Positions 32,510 to 40,473 of a DNA stretch of 64,000 bases are shown here, piece after piece. Positions within the stretch are counted from its first letter, which is position 1; the number at the start of each line of letters is the position of its first letter. Location: the NCBI GenBank assembly GCA_045591175.1, contig JAZNSI010000010.1:1-64000 (forward strand). The letters are read 5' to 3'. This stretch comes from UBA11524 sp045591175 (GTDB lineage: Bacteria > Bacillota > Clostridia > Christensenellales > Aristaeellaceae). The translations under genes were made by a program, and so were the position numbers. Below the pieces are notes generated by a model, which searched no databases, was not told the origin of the DNA, and worked only from the letters and a program-made list of their open reading frames with translations.

Positions 32510-33217
32510 ATGCGTTATCAGGCGATCCTCTTTGATCTGGACGGCACGCTGCTCCCCATGGAGCTGGAAGGCTTTGCGAAGATCTATATCGGCGCCCTGG
32601 CCCGGGAACTGGCCCCCTTCGGCCTTACGGTGGAAACCATGCTCAAGCCCTTCTGGGCCGCGACGAAGGCCATGATGGCCAACACCTCCGGCAAGCTGAA
32701 CGCCGACGTGTTCTGGGAGACCTTCTCCGCGATGACCGGCGTTGACCGCGCCCAGGTGGAGCCCATCTGCGATGCGTTCTACAACGAAGGCTTCCAGGCC
32801 GCCCGTGCCGCCACGATGGACAATCCCCTGGCGAAGGAAGCCGTGCGCCTCGCCCATGAAAAGGCGGGCAAGGTCGTCCTGGCGACCAATCCCCTCTTCC
32901 CCATGGCCGGTCAGGCCACCCGCCTGAGCTGGCTCGGCCTCAAGCCGGAGGATTTCGATCTGGTCACCTGCTACACCTCGGACAGGCACTGCAAGCCCAA
33001 TCCGGCGTACTTCATCGATATCTGCCAGCGTCTGGATCTTGATCCGTCGAAGTGCCTGATGATCGGCAACGACGACCGGGAGGACATGCACTGCGCCACC
33101 GCCGTGGGCATGGAGTGCTTCCTGGTCACTGACTGCCGCCTCCCGGACAAGGAGAACCCCTGGAAGGGCGCGCAGGGCACCTTCGCCGAGATGGTGGAGA
33201 TGCTCAAAAGCCTGTAA
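32510..33217 (+). CDS. HAD superfamily hydrolase
   Basis: This is a 235-residue phosphatase-like protein. FDLDGT at residues 8-13 has the nucleophile D9 and D11. A cap domain lies at about 18-95, VVLATNPLF holds the second motif, CKPNPAYF the lysine, and IGNDDREDM the metal-binding Asp pair. The ATG at 32510 follows GGAGGTACATCAC. The family dephosphorylates small metabolites such as phosphoglycolate or sugar phosphates; the substrate cannot be named here. It is transcribed alone and ends at the terminator that is nested with the next promoter. Confidence 0.9.
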   Translation: MRYQAILFDLDGTLLPMELEGFAKIYIGALARELAPFGLTVETMLKPFWAATKAMMANTSGKLNADVFWETFSAMTGVDRAQVEPICDAFYNEGFQAARAATMDNPLAKEAVRLAHEKAGKVVLATNPLFPMAGQATRLSWLGLKPEDFDLVTCYTSDRHCKPNPAYFIDICQRLDLDPSKCLMIGNDDREDMHCATAVGMECFLVTDCRLPDKENPWKGAQGTFAEMVEMLKSL

Positions 33218-33223
33218 TACCAG

Positions 33224-33252
33224 TTGCAACGCTTGGATTTTCCTGCTATAAT
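33224..33252 (+). promoter_or_regulatory. Promoter of the gene at 33312
   Basis: TTGCAA, 17 bases, TATAAT, ending two bases before the terminator hairpin at 33254. Confidence 0.85.
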
Positions 33253-33253
33253 A

Positions 33254-33283
33254 GGGTGTGCTCTTATCCGGCACACCCTTTTT
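33254..33283 (+). terminator. Terminator of the HAD gene, at the start point of the next promoter
   Basis: GGGTGTGC/GCACACCC is an 8-bp stem with a nine-base loop, then TTTTT. RNA started from the promoter at 33224-33252 would begin inside the left arm and could not form the full stem, so only read-through RNA from upstream would stop here. Confidence 0.85.
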
Positions 33284-33311
33284 GATGCAATCATTCCGCA
33301 AGGAGAAACAT

Positions 33312-34463
33312 ATGCAGAGCAAGAACAAACCCCTCATCCCTGACCAGGAGGCCCTCAAGCGCAAGCGCCGCAAGCAGCTGCGCAACTGGATCATCCTGAT
33401 CGCCGTGGTGCTGGCTATCATCGGCATCGTCAATCTGGTGAGCTTCCTCACCCGCACCAGCACGGTGACCGCCCTGTCCCTCCCCTGCTACGCTCATCAG
33501 GACGTTACCGTCTTCCAGGATGGCGTGCTGTATTATGACGGCGCTTCCATCCACTTCGTCAACGCCGGCGGCGGCATCGAGTGGAGCTATCCTGTGGGCG
33601 ACGGCGCGTCCTTCTCCGTTTCGGAGGATCACCTGGTCATCTGGGCGGGCACGCAGCTGTTCATCGTCAACGAAAAAGGCAAGCCTTCCTACAATGAATC
33701 CATGGAAGCGCCCATTCAGTTCGCCCGCATCGGCAAGAAGTACGCCGCCGTCGTCACCGGTGACGAGCTCAAGTCCACCCTGATCGTCAAGGATCTGCAG
33801 GGTTCCCAGGTGGATACGGAGACCGATTCCTTCAACGGCATGTTCCTGCTGGACTGCGGCTTCTACGGTGCCAGCAACGAGTACATGTGGACCCTCTCCT
33901 ACGATGTGTATAATCCCGCCGTATCCTCCATCATGCACACCTTCCAGGTTGGCGCGATGAATACCGGCGAGGTTCGCCTGGGCGAGCATCTGGCTTACCG
34001 CGTTATCAGCGCGGACAACCTGCTCAACGTCTTCACCACCCAGCAGATGTACATCTACGACTACAAGGGCGTCCAGAACGTCAATGACACGATGCTGGTC
34101 TACGGCTGGAAGTACCTTGACCACGCCACCCCGGACCGCGGCGCGACCCAGTTCCTGCTGGCGCCCACGGCTCAGACCTCCTCGGTGCAGTCCATCACCG
34201 AACTGCGCGTGTTCTCCTCCGCCCTGGATCGCCGCTACACGCTGCCCTCCTCCTGCGTGGGCGCCGCCATTGACAGCGGCCGCATCTACGCGGTCTCCGA
34301 CCAATACCTTTACGCCGGCCAGGTCAACAGCCAGCGCTTCTACGCCCATGACATGAACCTCCCCGACGACCGCATCGTCACCGACTTCGTGGGCCTGACC
34401 GACAACGGCTACGCCATCGTCATCAGCAACAGCGAGGTGTATTCCGTCAGTTTGCCCCACTAA
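33312..34463 (+). CDS. Membrane-anchored beta-propeller-like protein
   Basis: The 383-residue protein has a basic N-terminus, one transmembrane helix at about residues 26-46, and a long outer part of repeated strands of the form VLYYDGASIHFVNAGG, LVIWAGTQLFIVNEKG and MYIYDYKG, each ending in a turn, as in WD40/PQQ-like propellers. It resembles clostridial proteins annotated DUF5711, which have this shape. The ATG at 33312 follows AAGGAGAAAC. Nothing catalytic is visible, and a role at the cell surface is inferred. Stands alone. Confidence 0.65.
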   Translation: MQSKNKPLIPDQEALKRKRRKQLRNWIILIAVVLAIIGIVNLVSFLTRTSTVTALSLPCYAHQDVTVFQDGVLYYDGASIHFVNAGGGIEWSYPVGDGASFSVSEDHLVIWAGTQLFIVNEKGKPSYNESMEAPIQFARIGKKYAAVVTGDELKSTLIVKDLQGSQVDTETDSFNGMFLLDCGFYGASNEYMWTLSYDVYNPAVSSIMHTFQVGAMNTGEVRLGEHLAYRVISADNLLNVFTTQQMYIYDYKGVQNVNDTMLVYGWKYLDHATPDRGATQFLLAPTAQTSSVQSITELRVFSSALDRRYTLPSSCVGAAIDSGRIYAVSDQYLYAGQVNSQRFYAHDMNLPDDRIVTDFVGLTDNGYAIVISNSEVYSVSLPH

Positions 34464-34474
34464 ACCGCATATAC

Positions 34475-34507
34475 AAAAAGCCCCGGCAGCCGAAAAGCTG
34501 TCGGGGC
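34475..34507 (-). terminator. Terminator of the SH3-domain gene
   Basis: On the minus strand GCCCCGACAGC/GCTGCCGGGGC with a six-base loop is followed by TTTTTGT. It lies between two convergent genes but the T run is on the minus side. Confidence 0.88.
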
Positions 34508-34520
34508 GTCGTTGTGTGTT

Positions 34521-35324
34521 TTACTCCTGAATAGCAGAGAGGCTCTTGGTGACATAGCCGGTCCGACCATTCACGTCGATGATATACCAGTTGCCGTCCT
34601 CACCGATGAGGGGGAAGGTGTCGCCCTGACGAGCGGTGGTCACCTTATCGTAGTCGCCGCCGGGGCCAGAGCGAACGTTGGCGCTGGAGTTGGTGATGAC
34701 GACATACTTCTGCATGGCGGCCTGCTCGGCGGCAATGCGGGCAGCCTCGGCGTCGGCAGCCATCTGCTCCTCAGTCACGCCGTCGATGCGGACAGAACGC
34801 ATGATATCCTGGCCGATCTGCTTAACCTCTTCCGGAGACAACACTTCGCTCACCACAATCACCGAGAAGTAGTTATCCCGATATGCCTGAGCATAGAACA
34901 AAATTGTATCTACAGTAAAAGTCTCTTTTCCACTCATGACTGTCTCGCCATTGAGCATACCAATATCTTCGGGCACCGCTAACAATGCCAGCGGAATCGC
35001 AGTGTCCTGATCCATGCCGCCGATAATCTGACCAAAGACAATAGCTGCCTGCTGGTAGCTGATCGGGGACCCCTGCGCTTTCATCTCATCCACCATATAC
35101 TGAACCCGCTCTACATCCATCGCCCAGGAAATCAAGGCAATGGAGCAGGTTTCGGACTCGTACTCGCGATCATTGCTGGTCATTCTCGTCATTTCCATCC
35201 CCGCCGGGATCTGGAAGGTCACATTGCCTATCTTCGCTTCCTGCGTTTCTGCAGCTTCAGCAAAGGCGGATACCGCGCCGCACATCAAGCACAGCACGAG
35301 CAGCATTGCAAACAGTTTCTTCAT
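34521..35324 (-). CDS. Secreted protein with C-terminal SH3 domain
   Basis: This 267-residue exported protein has a signal peptide at residues 1-22. The middle (about 30-175) has a PsbP- or DUF-like sandwich pattern with no clear catalytic site. An Ala/Glu-rich helix at about 180-203 leads to a bacterial SH3 domain (about 205-262) with SSANVRSGPGGDYDKV and GRTGYVTKSL, which binds cell-wall peptides. The ribosome binding site is weak (TAGGAAT before the ATG). Probably a wall-associated sensor or accessory protein; function unknown. Confidence 0.75.
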   Translation of the reverse strand: MKKLFAMLLVLCLMCGAVSAFAEAAETQEAKIGNVTFQIPAGMEMTRMTSNDREYESETCSIALISWAMDVERVQYMVDEMKAQGSPISYQQAAIVFGQIIGGMDQDTAIPLALLAVPEDIGMLNGETVMSGKETFTVDTILFYAQAYRDNYFSVIVVSEVLSPEEVKQIGQDIMRSVRIDGVTEEQMAADAEAARIAAEQAAMQKYVVITNSSANVRSGPGGDYDKVTTARQGDTFPLIGEDGNWYIIDVNGRTGYVTKSLSAIQE

Positions 35325-35345
35325 ATTCCTACATTTTTTCTATGC

Positions 35346-35371
35346 AAAAAGGCGCTCTTTCGGTGAGCGCC
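35346..35371 (-). terminator. Terminator of the RNA methyltransferase gene
   Basis: On the minus strand GGCGCTC/GAGCGCC with a seven-base loop is followed by TTTTT. Confidence 0.9.
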
Positions 35372-35382
35372 TTAAGGCTTCT

Positions 35383-36141
35383 TTAGTTCATGTCACGCGT
35401 CAGCTCATACATCATGATCCCCGCTGCCACCGCAGCATTGAGGCTCTCCGCGCCACCGCGCATGGGCAGCTTCACCTTGTGGGTGGCAACGGCCTTGACC
35501 TCGTCCGTCACACCGTTGCCCTCGCTGCCGATCACCAGCACGAAGCGCTCGTTCAGCGGACTGCGCTGGTAAAAGGGCTCGCCATCCAGCTGGGAGGACA
35601 GCACGCTCGCGCCCTCCTGCACCATGTTCGCCAGCAGTCCCGGCAGATCATCCGTCACACGGATGCCCATGCGGAATACGCTGCCCATCGTGGCGCGCAG
35701 CACTTTGGGGCTGAACACATCCGCGCACTGTGCGGAGAGGATCACGCCGTCAAAGCCTGCCGCATCCGCCGTACGGATGATGGTTCCCACGTTGCCCGGA
35801 TCCTGCACGCCGTCCATGGCCACCAGGCGCTTGCCCGCCAGAGGCACCTCCGCCATGCGGACAATGGCCGCGATGCCCTGGGGCGTTTTGGTGTCGCATA
35901 CCGCCGCCAGGACGTGCCCCGGCATGCTGTACGCAGGGATCCCGGCGGGCAGGGTGAACTCGTCCAGGCGGGCGTCGTCCACCAGGACGGCCTCCACCGG
36001 GAAGGCGGATGCGAGGGCTTCCTCGACCATCTTGCGGCCTTCCACCAGGAAGCAGCCGGTTTCCCGGCGGCCCTTGCGATCCTTCAGGGATTTCCAGGTC
36101 GTTACCTTGGGGTTTTTGAGGCTGGTGATGTGTTCAAGCAT
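35383..36141 (-). CDS. TrmH/SpoU family RNA 2'-O-methyltransferase
   Basis: This is a 252-residue SPOUT methyltransferase. The N-terminal L30e-like substrate-binding domain (about residues 1-95) contains CFLVEGRKMVEEAL. The trefoil-knot domain has DGVQDPGNVGTIIRTADAAGFDG (motif 1, about 115-137), VLVIGSEGNGV (motif 2) and PMRGGAESLNAAVAAGIM (motif 3). It methylates ribose in rRNA or tRNA; the exact position is unknown. The ATG at 36141 follows CAGGAGCG; the frame extends upstream into the repeat but without a start site there. Confidence 0.9.
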   Translation of the reverse strand: MLEHITSLKNPKVTTWKSLKDRKGRRETGCFLVEGRKMVEEALASAFPVEAVLVDDARLDEFTLPAGIPAYSMPGHVLAAVCDTKTPQGIAAIVRMAEVPLAGKRLVAMDGVQDPGNVGTIIRTADAAGFDGVILSAQCADVFSPKVLRATMGSVFRMGIRVTDDLPGLLANMVQEGASVLSSQLDGEPFYQRSPLNERFVLVIGSEGNGVTDEVKAVATHKVKLPMRGGAESLNAAVAAGIMMYELTRDMN

Positions 36142-36216
36142 AGTACGCTCCTGTGGGGGTAGGTTGCCCTTGGCGGGCGGTTGTGCGGGGTTGGATGCGG
36201 GTTTATTTGGGGCGGA

Positions 36217-36356
36217 GTGAGCTGTTTCGGCGAATCCGTCAGATTCGCGAAAGGCGCGCGGGGCGTTTTCGGGCTGCGGCCCGGAGGCCTCCGGCGGCAA
36301 GGGGCCCTGCCCCTTGACCCCGCGAAGGGCCGGTCGGCCCTCTCGACACCCTTTTT
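36217..36356 (+). repeat. Structured intergenic repeat, copy 2
   Basis: This matches copy 1 at 7381-7565 in the same orientation, with a shorter middle. The hairpin CAAGGGGC/GCCCCTTG (36298-36316) corresponds to CAAGGGAC/GTCCCTTG in copy 1, a compensatory A-T to G-C change that keeps the pairing. The 3' end AGGGCC...GGCCCT then CTCGACACCCTTTTT is shared. It lies between the YitT gene and the methyltransferase gene, both on the minus strand. Confidence 0.8.
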
Positions 36357-36375
36357 GTTCGCCGGGATGTCGGGG

Positions 36376-37257
36376 TCAATTAACTCCTCGGAAACCCTTG
36401 CCCACGATCTCGCCGGTGTTGATGATCAGCACAAACGCATGGGGATCCACCTGTTTCACATACCGGCGCAGCAGCACCGCCTCATGACGCTTCATCACCG
36501 TCAGCAGCACCGTGCGTCCCTCGTGGGTGTAAGCGCCCTCGCCATGCAGCTCCGTCGCGCCGCGCTTCAGGGTCTTGGTGATATATGCCTCGATCTCATC
36601 CGGCTTGGTGGTAATGATGTGGAAATACTTATGCGTGTTGATGTTCTCCAGCACCATGTCCACCAGCAGGCTCTTCATCAGCAAGCCAAGAATGGAGAAC
36701 AGGCCCGTTTCCATGCCGAACGCCACGCAAGCCATCAGCGTGATGACCAGATCAGAGCAGATCAGTGCCTTGCCGATGTCCAGGGAGGTGTACTTTTTCA
36801 GCACCATGGCCACAATGTCCGTGCCGCCGGAGGACGCATCCAGGTTGAAGAGGATGGCTGAACCCAGCGCAGGCAGACCCACCGCGAAGATCAGCTCCAG
36901 CAGGGGCTGATTCGTCATCGGGGCAGTCAGCGGGATCGTCCGCTCCAGCACCCACGTCAGTCCGGACATCAGCAGGCTGACGTACACCGTCTTGCCAGCA
37001 AAGCCCTTGCCGAATACTGCAAAGCCCACGCCCAGCAGCGCCACGTTGATCACCATGACGAAATCCGCCCGGGAGATCATCGGGAAATACCGGGCCAGAA
37101 TAACGGCAATACCCGTCACGCCGCCGGTGGAGAAATTGTTGGGAAACTTGAAGAAGTAGATACCCAGCACCATGATCACCGTGCCAAGGGTGAGCATAGC
37201 GTACTCCTTGATGATGCTGCCGCGCTCCGCCGTTTGAGAGGATGCGTTCTTGGCCAT
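36376..37257 (-). CDS. YitT family membrane protein with DUF2179 domain
   Basis: This 293-residue protein has about five hydrophobic helices in its first two thirds, including ALGIYFFK- and STGGVTGIAVIL-type helices of the YitT/DUF161 family. A soluble C-terminal domain (about residues 215-290) is of the DUF2179 type. GGAAGGTG precedes the ATG. It starts 19 bases after the actin/Hsp70-like gene on the same strand, so it is probably transcribed with the tubulin-like and actin-like genes. The family's function is not established; transport or lipid-related roles have been proposed. Confidence 0.9.
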   Translation of the reverse strand: MAKNASSQTAERGSIIKEYAMLTLGTVIMVLGIYFFKFPNNFSTGGVTGIAVILARYFPMISRADFVMVINVALLGVGFAVFGKGFAGKTVYVSLLMSGLTWVLERTIPLTAPMTNQPLLELIFAVGLPALGSAILFNLDASSGGTDIVAMVLKKYTSLDIGKALICSDLVITLMACVAFGMETGLFSILGLLMKSLLVDMVLENINTHKYFHIITTKPDEIEAYITKTLKRGATELHGEGAYTHEGRTVLLTVMKRHEAVLLRRYVKQVDPHAFVLIINTGEIVGKGFRGVN

Positions 37258-37276
37258 ATCGTATCACCTTCCGTGA

Positions 37277-40200
37277 TTATTCGCCGGGGAAAAGAGGAAA
37301 TTCGGGCAGGATCGCCGTCTGGCGCAGTTTGGCCATGAAGGCCATCACCGAGGCCGGGATGTCCTCGCCCTCGCCATAGACCGCGCTGGCCGTCCGGCGG
37401 ATGATGTCATCCCCTTCCGCAGTGAGATTACCCCACTGATCAAAGAGCCCCGGATGCAGCGTCCACACATGCAGCGGGAAGCACTGGAAGAACTGCACCA
37501 TCAGCATCCGCATCAGTTCCGAGAAGGACTGACGGGTGCGGATGACCGGCGTATCGTTGGTCATCTGCGTTTCCTTGAGGGAGACCATGCCCAGCGCCAC
37601 GCCCATCGCGGGCAGCTGCGGGACGCGGAGAGTCACCGTGCGCACGGGATGACGCAGCTGCATCGGCTCATGGGCGATGTACTGCAAACCGTTGCGCAGC
37701 TGGGGCGTAAGGGTATCCATCAGCCACGCGCCGCGGCCGGTGAGGCACACATTCAAGTCGCTGGGGAACAGATGGCTGATATTGGTATCGTTGCCCGCCT
37801 GCTCCAGCATCAGACCGACGTTGAACAGCGCCGAAGCGTACATTTCCAGCAGCACAGCTTGCATATACGTCGGCTGCTGGGCCATGAACCTTGCATACAT
37901 ATGCTGGGTGATGGCCGCCTTGTGCTCCTGCAGCAGCGCATCCAGCATCAGCAGCGCCTTGTCCGCCTGGGCAGTGGATTCTCCCGCCAGAGTGAGCTGT
38001 GCACACATACCCTCCACAGCTGAGATCAGCGCCGCATCACCGCAATCTGCGAAATCCGTATAAAGCATTTCCGGCCGGTCACGCAGCGCCTCCAGCAGCG
38101 CCGAGGACGCGCCGGTCAGCATCACCGCGCCGCCCAGCGGACGGTGCTTGCCCTGCATCCACAGGTGCGTCTTGACGCTGCTTCCGCCGATGTCCAGCAC
38201 CGCGAAGGTCCCCTTCATGCCGCCGTCGCGGCGCAGCCAGGACTGCACGGCGGAAGCCTCCTCGGCCCAGGTGACCATGAATTTGCCGTCCGTCAGGTAA
38301 AGGCCGGTTTCCTCTGCCACCTCCACAGACAGCTCGGAAGCCACGTTCAGCAGCGCATCGCGGCCCTCGTCCGCCATTTCGTCCGCAACGGTCATGCGCC
38401 AGCGGATGCTCTTTGCGCCTGCCAGCATGGCCGTCAGGCTTGCCCCCAGCATCACCTGATGCAGCAAGATCCGCCGCGCCCGGACGCTGCGCTTGTCCGC
38501 CCGCCACTTGAGCTGGCTGCAAACGCTGCCGGGGATCATTTCCCGCAGTGCGTCAAAGCCGCGGGGCGCGTACACATAGCCGTCCTCAAAGAGCTGGTCG
38601 CCATCGCCGGTCAGCATCACAGCGGAGGGCGTCAGTTCCATCGGGGTGAGGCTTTCCAGGAAATCCTCCGCAGGCATGTCCTGGGGCGTGACCAGCAGTC
38701 GGGTCAGGCTGTCGCCGCCAAAGTCCACAGGCTTGCCGTCCAGACGGAGCACCGCCGCCGTGGCACTCGCGCCCATGTCGATGGCCGCCAGTGCGTCGCC
38801 CCTGGCCTCAATGCGGCACAGCGGGAGCGCGTTGGGCAGCACGCCCAGGCAGCTTTCGCCCCGGGTAAGCACCAGGCACGCCGGATAAGTATCCGTGCGC
38901 AGGCAGCGCCAGCCCTCGCCGGGCGTGAGTTCCTTCCAGCTGCCGCCAGCCAGCGCGGAAACCGTCACATCGCCGCCCTTCATGAACACATGATAAGCCC
39001 GCCAGCGCTCCATGGGCAGGCAGGGCCATACCGCCGCACAGGGGGATGCACCCTCGTCCAGCACGAGGATCTCACTGATGGGGTAGGTACGCTCCATGCG
39101 CACCTCGCCCGTACCCCGCAGCAGGAAGGACGCGGTGATGCCGCCATCCTCCCGGGGATCAAAGCGCAGGGTATCCGTTGCCAGGCCCTCGCCGTCTCCC
39201 GCGGAGGCCACGCACCGCGCCAGCTCCTTTGACAGGGGCGGCAGCAGCACGCCGTCGGCGCAGGCGCAGCAGTGTTGAAGGGTGTTGTCCCCCAGCGTGT
39301 GGCCGGTCAGCTTGGTCAGCACATCCGCAAAGGGGTTCTTCGCTCCAGCCATCCAGGCGGAGCCAAGGGCTTCGTTCAGCAGGTATTTCACCGCGCCGCA
39401 GCCGGCGTCCCAGGGCCAGGTCAGCTGCACGGCAGGCTGCACCTGGGCAGCCTTTTCGCGGCGTTCATTGCGGATCTCCTCCGCCCTCGCGCGGGCCTGG
39501 GGCAGCAGCGCCGCATCCTGCACCGCGAGCCATTGCGCCACGCCATCCCCGCAGCGGCGGCACCAGCGGGTGGAGTTCCCGCCAAGCAGCGCGACCTCCG
39601 CCTCAATGGCATCCAGCGCCGCATCCTGCCCGGGATGCGCCACGCCCGTCAGGCCCAGCTGTGCGCTGGTGCGGGCAAAGGGCACGCCGTTCCACAGGTA
39701 CACCGCACATTCCCGCGCAGCAGGATAGCGCACATCCGCCGCGGCAAACAGGCGCACCAGTGGATTGTCCCCCTCCACCGCGCAGGGCTCCCGGCGCACG
39801 GAGAAGGCTTCGAAGTCATCCAGCGCGCACACCGCTTGGATGCGCAGTGCCAGCGCACGGAGCGCGCCCTCGTCCTCCTGGCAGACGGCCTCCACATTGG
39901 GCTTGTCCGCATCGGCCAGGTCGGATTTGAAGGCGGCGACCTCCGGGGCGTCCAGCCCCATCAGGGTCAGTCGGGCCAGTAGAATGGCCCGGTCATTTTC
40001 GTTCAGGCTGGGCACAGGGTCGTGCCAGATACCCTCATCCGCGTCGTACCAGGCAGCCCGAGCGGGCATCATATCGGCAAGATCCGTCGGCACGGCGGGC
40101 AGCGTGATGCCCATGTGGCCATCCGCGATGCCCAGCAGCTTCCGCATGCCGTCCTTTTCCAGCAGCACCAGGTGGAGCTTCTCCTCCCCCCGGGCGCTGA

Positions 40201-40471
40201 GCACCCAGGACGCAAAGGCAGAGGTCGCACCATCCACCGTCAGCACGGTGACGTGCGTCTCCGTGCCCGGCCATGCGTCGCACAGCAGGGCCAGCGTCAG
40301 CAGGCCGCGCCACTTGTTTACGTCCAGACGCTTTTCCTCACAGGGCGGGAGGATGAGGCGGTCGGACAGGCTTTCCAGCGCCGCGCCGTCCGCACCCACG
40401 CGGACAAAGCCATGCTGCTGGCCCAGTTCGTCCCTTCCCTCCCTGTCGGGCAGGAAGACCAGTTCCTTCAT
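37277..40471 (-). CDS. Large actin/Hsp70-like ATPase, partner of a tubulin-like protein
   Basis: This 1064-residue protein has no transmembrane helix. About residues 1-545 match no family I recognise and have an acidic, Ala-rich look. From about 550 it carries an actin/Hsp70-type ATPase core: AAIDMGASATAAVLRLDGK (about 552-570) is a phosphate-1 loop, FAVLDIGGSSVKTHLW (about 752-767) a phosphate-2 loop, and VCLTGRGAWL (about 907-916) an adenosine loop. The ATG at 40471 follows GGAGGTGTGAGG and lies two bases after the stop of the tubulin-like gene, so translation is probably coupled. A cytoskeletal or membrane-remodelling assembly is plausible; nothing in the sequence fixes the role. Confidence 0.7.
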   Translation of the reverse strand: MKELVFLPDREGRDELGQQHGFVRVGADGAALESLSDRLILPPCEEKRLDVNKWRGLLTLALLCDAWPGTETHVTVLTVDGATSAFASWVLSARGEEKLHLVLLEKDGMRKLLGIADGHMGITLPAVPTDLADMMPARAAWYDADEGIWHDPVPSLNENDRAILLARLTLMGLDAPEVAAFKSDLADADKPNVEAVCQEDEGALRALALRIQAVCALDDFEAFSVRREPCAVEGDNPLVRLFAAADVRYPAARECAVYLWNGVPFARTSAQLGLTGVAHPGQDAALDAIEAEVALLGGNSTRWCRRCGDGVAQWLAVQDAALLPQARARAEEIRNERREKAAQVQPAVQLTWPWDAGCGAVKYLLNEALGSAWMAGAKNPFADVLTKLTGHTLGDNTLQHCCACADGVLLPPLSKELARCVASAGDGEGLATDTLRFDPREDGGITASFLLRGTGEVRMERTYPISEILVLDEGASPCAAVWPCLPMERWRAYHVFMKGGDVTVSALAGGSWKELTPGEGWRCLRTDTYPACLVLTRGESCLGVLPNALPLCRIEARGDALAAIDMGASATAAVLRLDGKPVDFGGDSLTRLLVTPQDMPAEDFLESLTPMELTPSAVMLTGDGDQLFEDGYVYAPRGFDALREMIPGSVCSQLKWRADKRSVRARRILLHQVMLGASLTAMLAGAKSIRWRMTVADEMADEGRDALLNVASELSVEVAEETGLYLTDGKFMVTWAEEASAVQSWLRRDGGMKGTFAVLDIGGSSVKTHLWMQGKHRPLGGAVMLTGASSALLEALRDRPEMLYTDFADCGDAALISAVEGMCAQLTLAGESTAQADKALLMLDALLQEHKAAITQHMYARFMAQQPTYMQAVLLEMYASALFNVGLMLEQAGNDTNISHLFPSDLNVCLTGRGAWLMDTLTPQLRNGLQYIAHEPMQLRHPVRTVTLRVPQLPAMGVALGMVSLKETQMTNDTPVIRTRQSFSELMRMLMVQFFQCFPLHVWTLHPGLFDQWGNLTAEGDDIIRRTASAVYGEGEDIPASVMAFMAKLRQTAILPEFPLFPGE

Positions 40472-40473
40472 CC

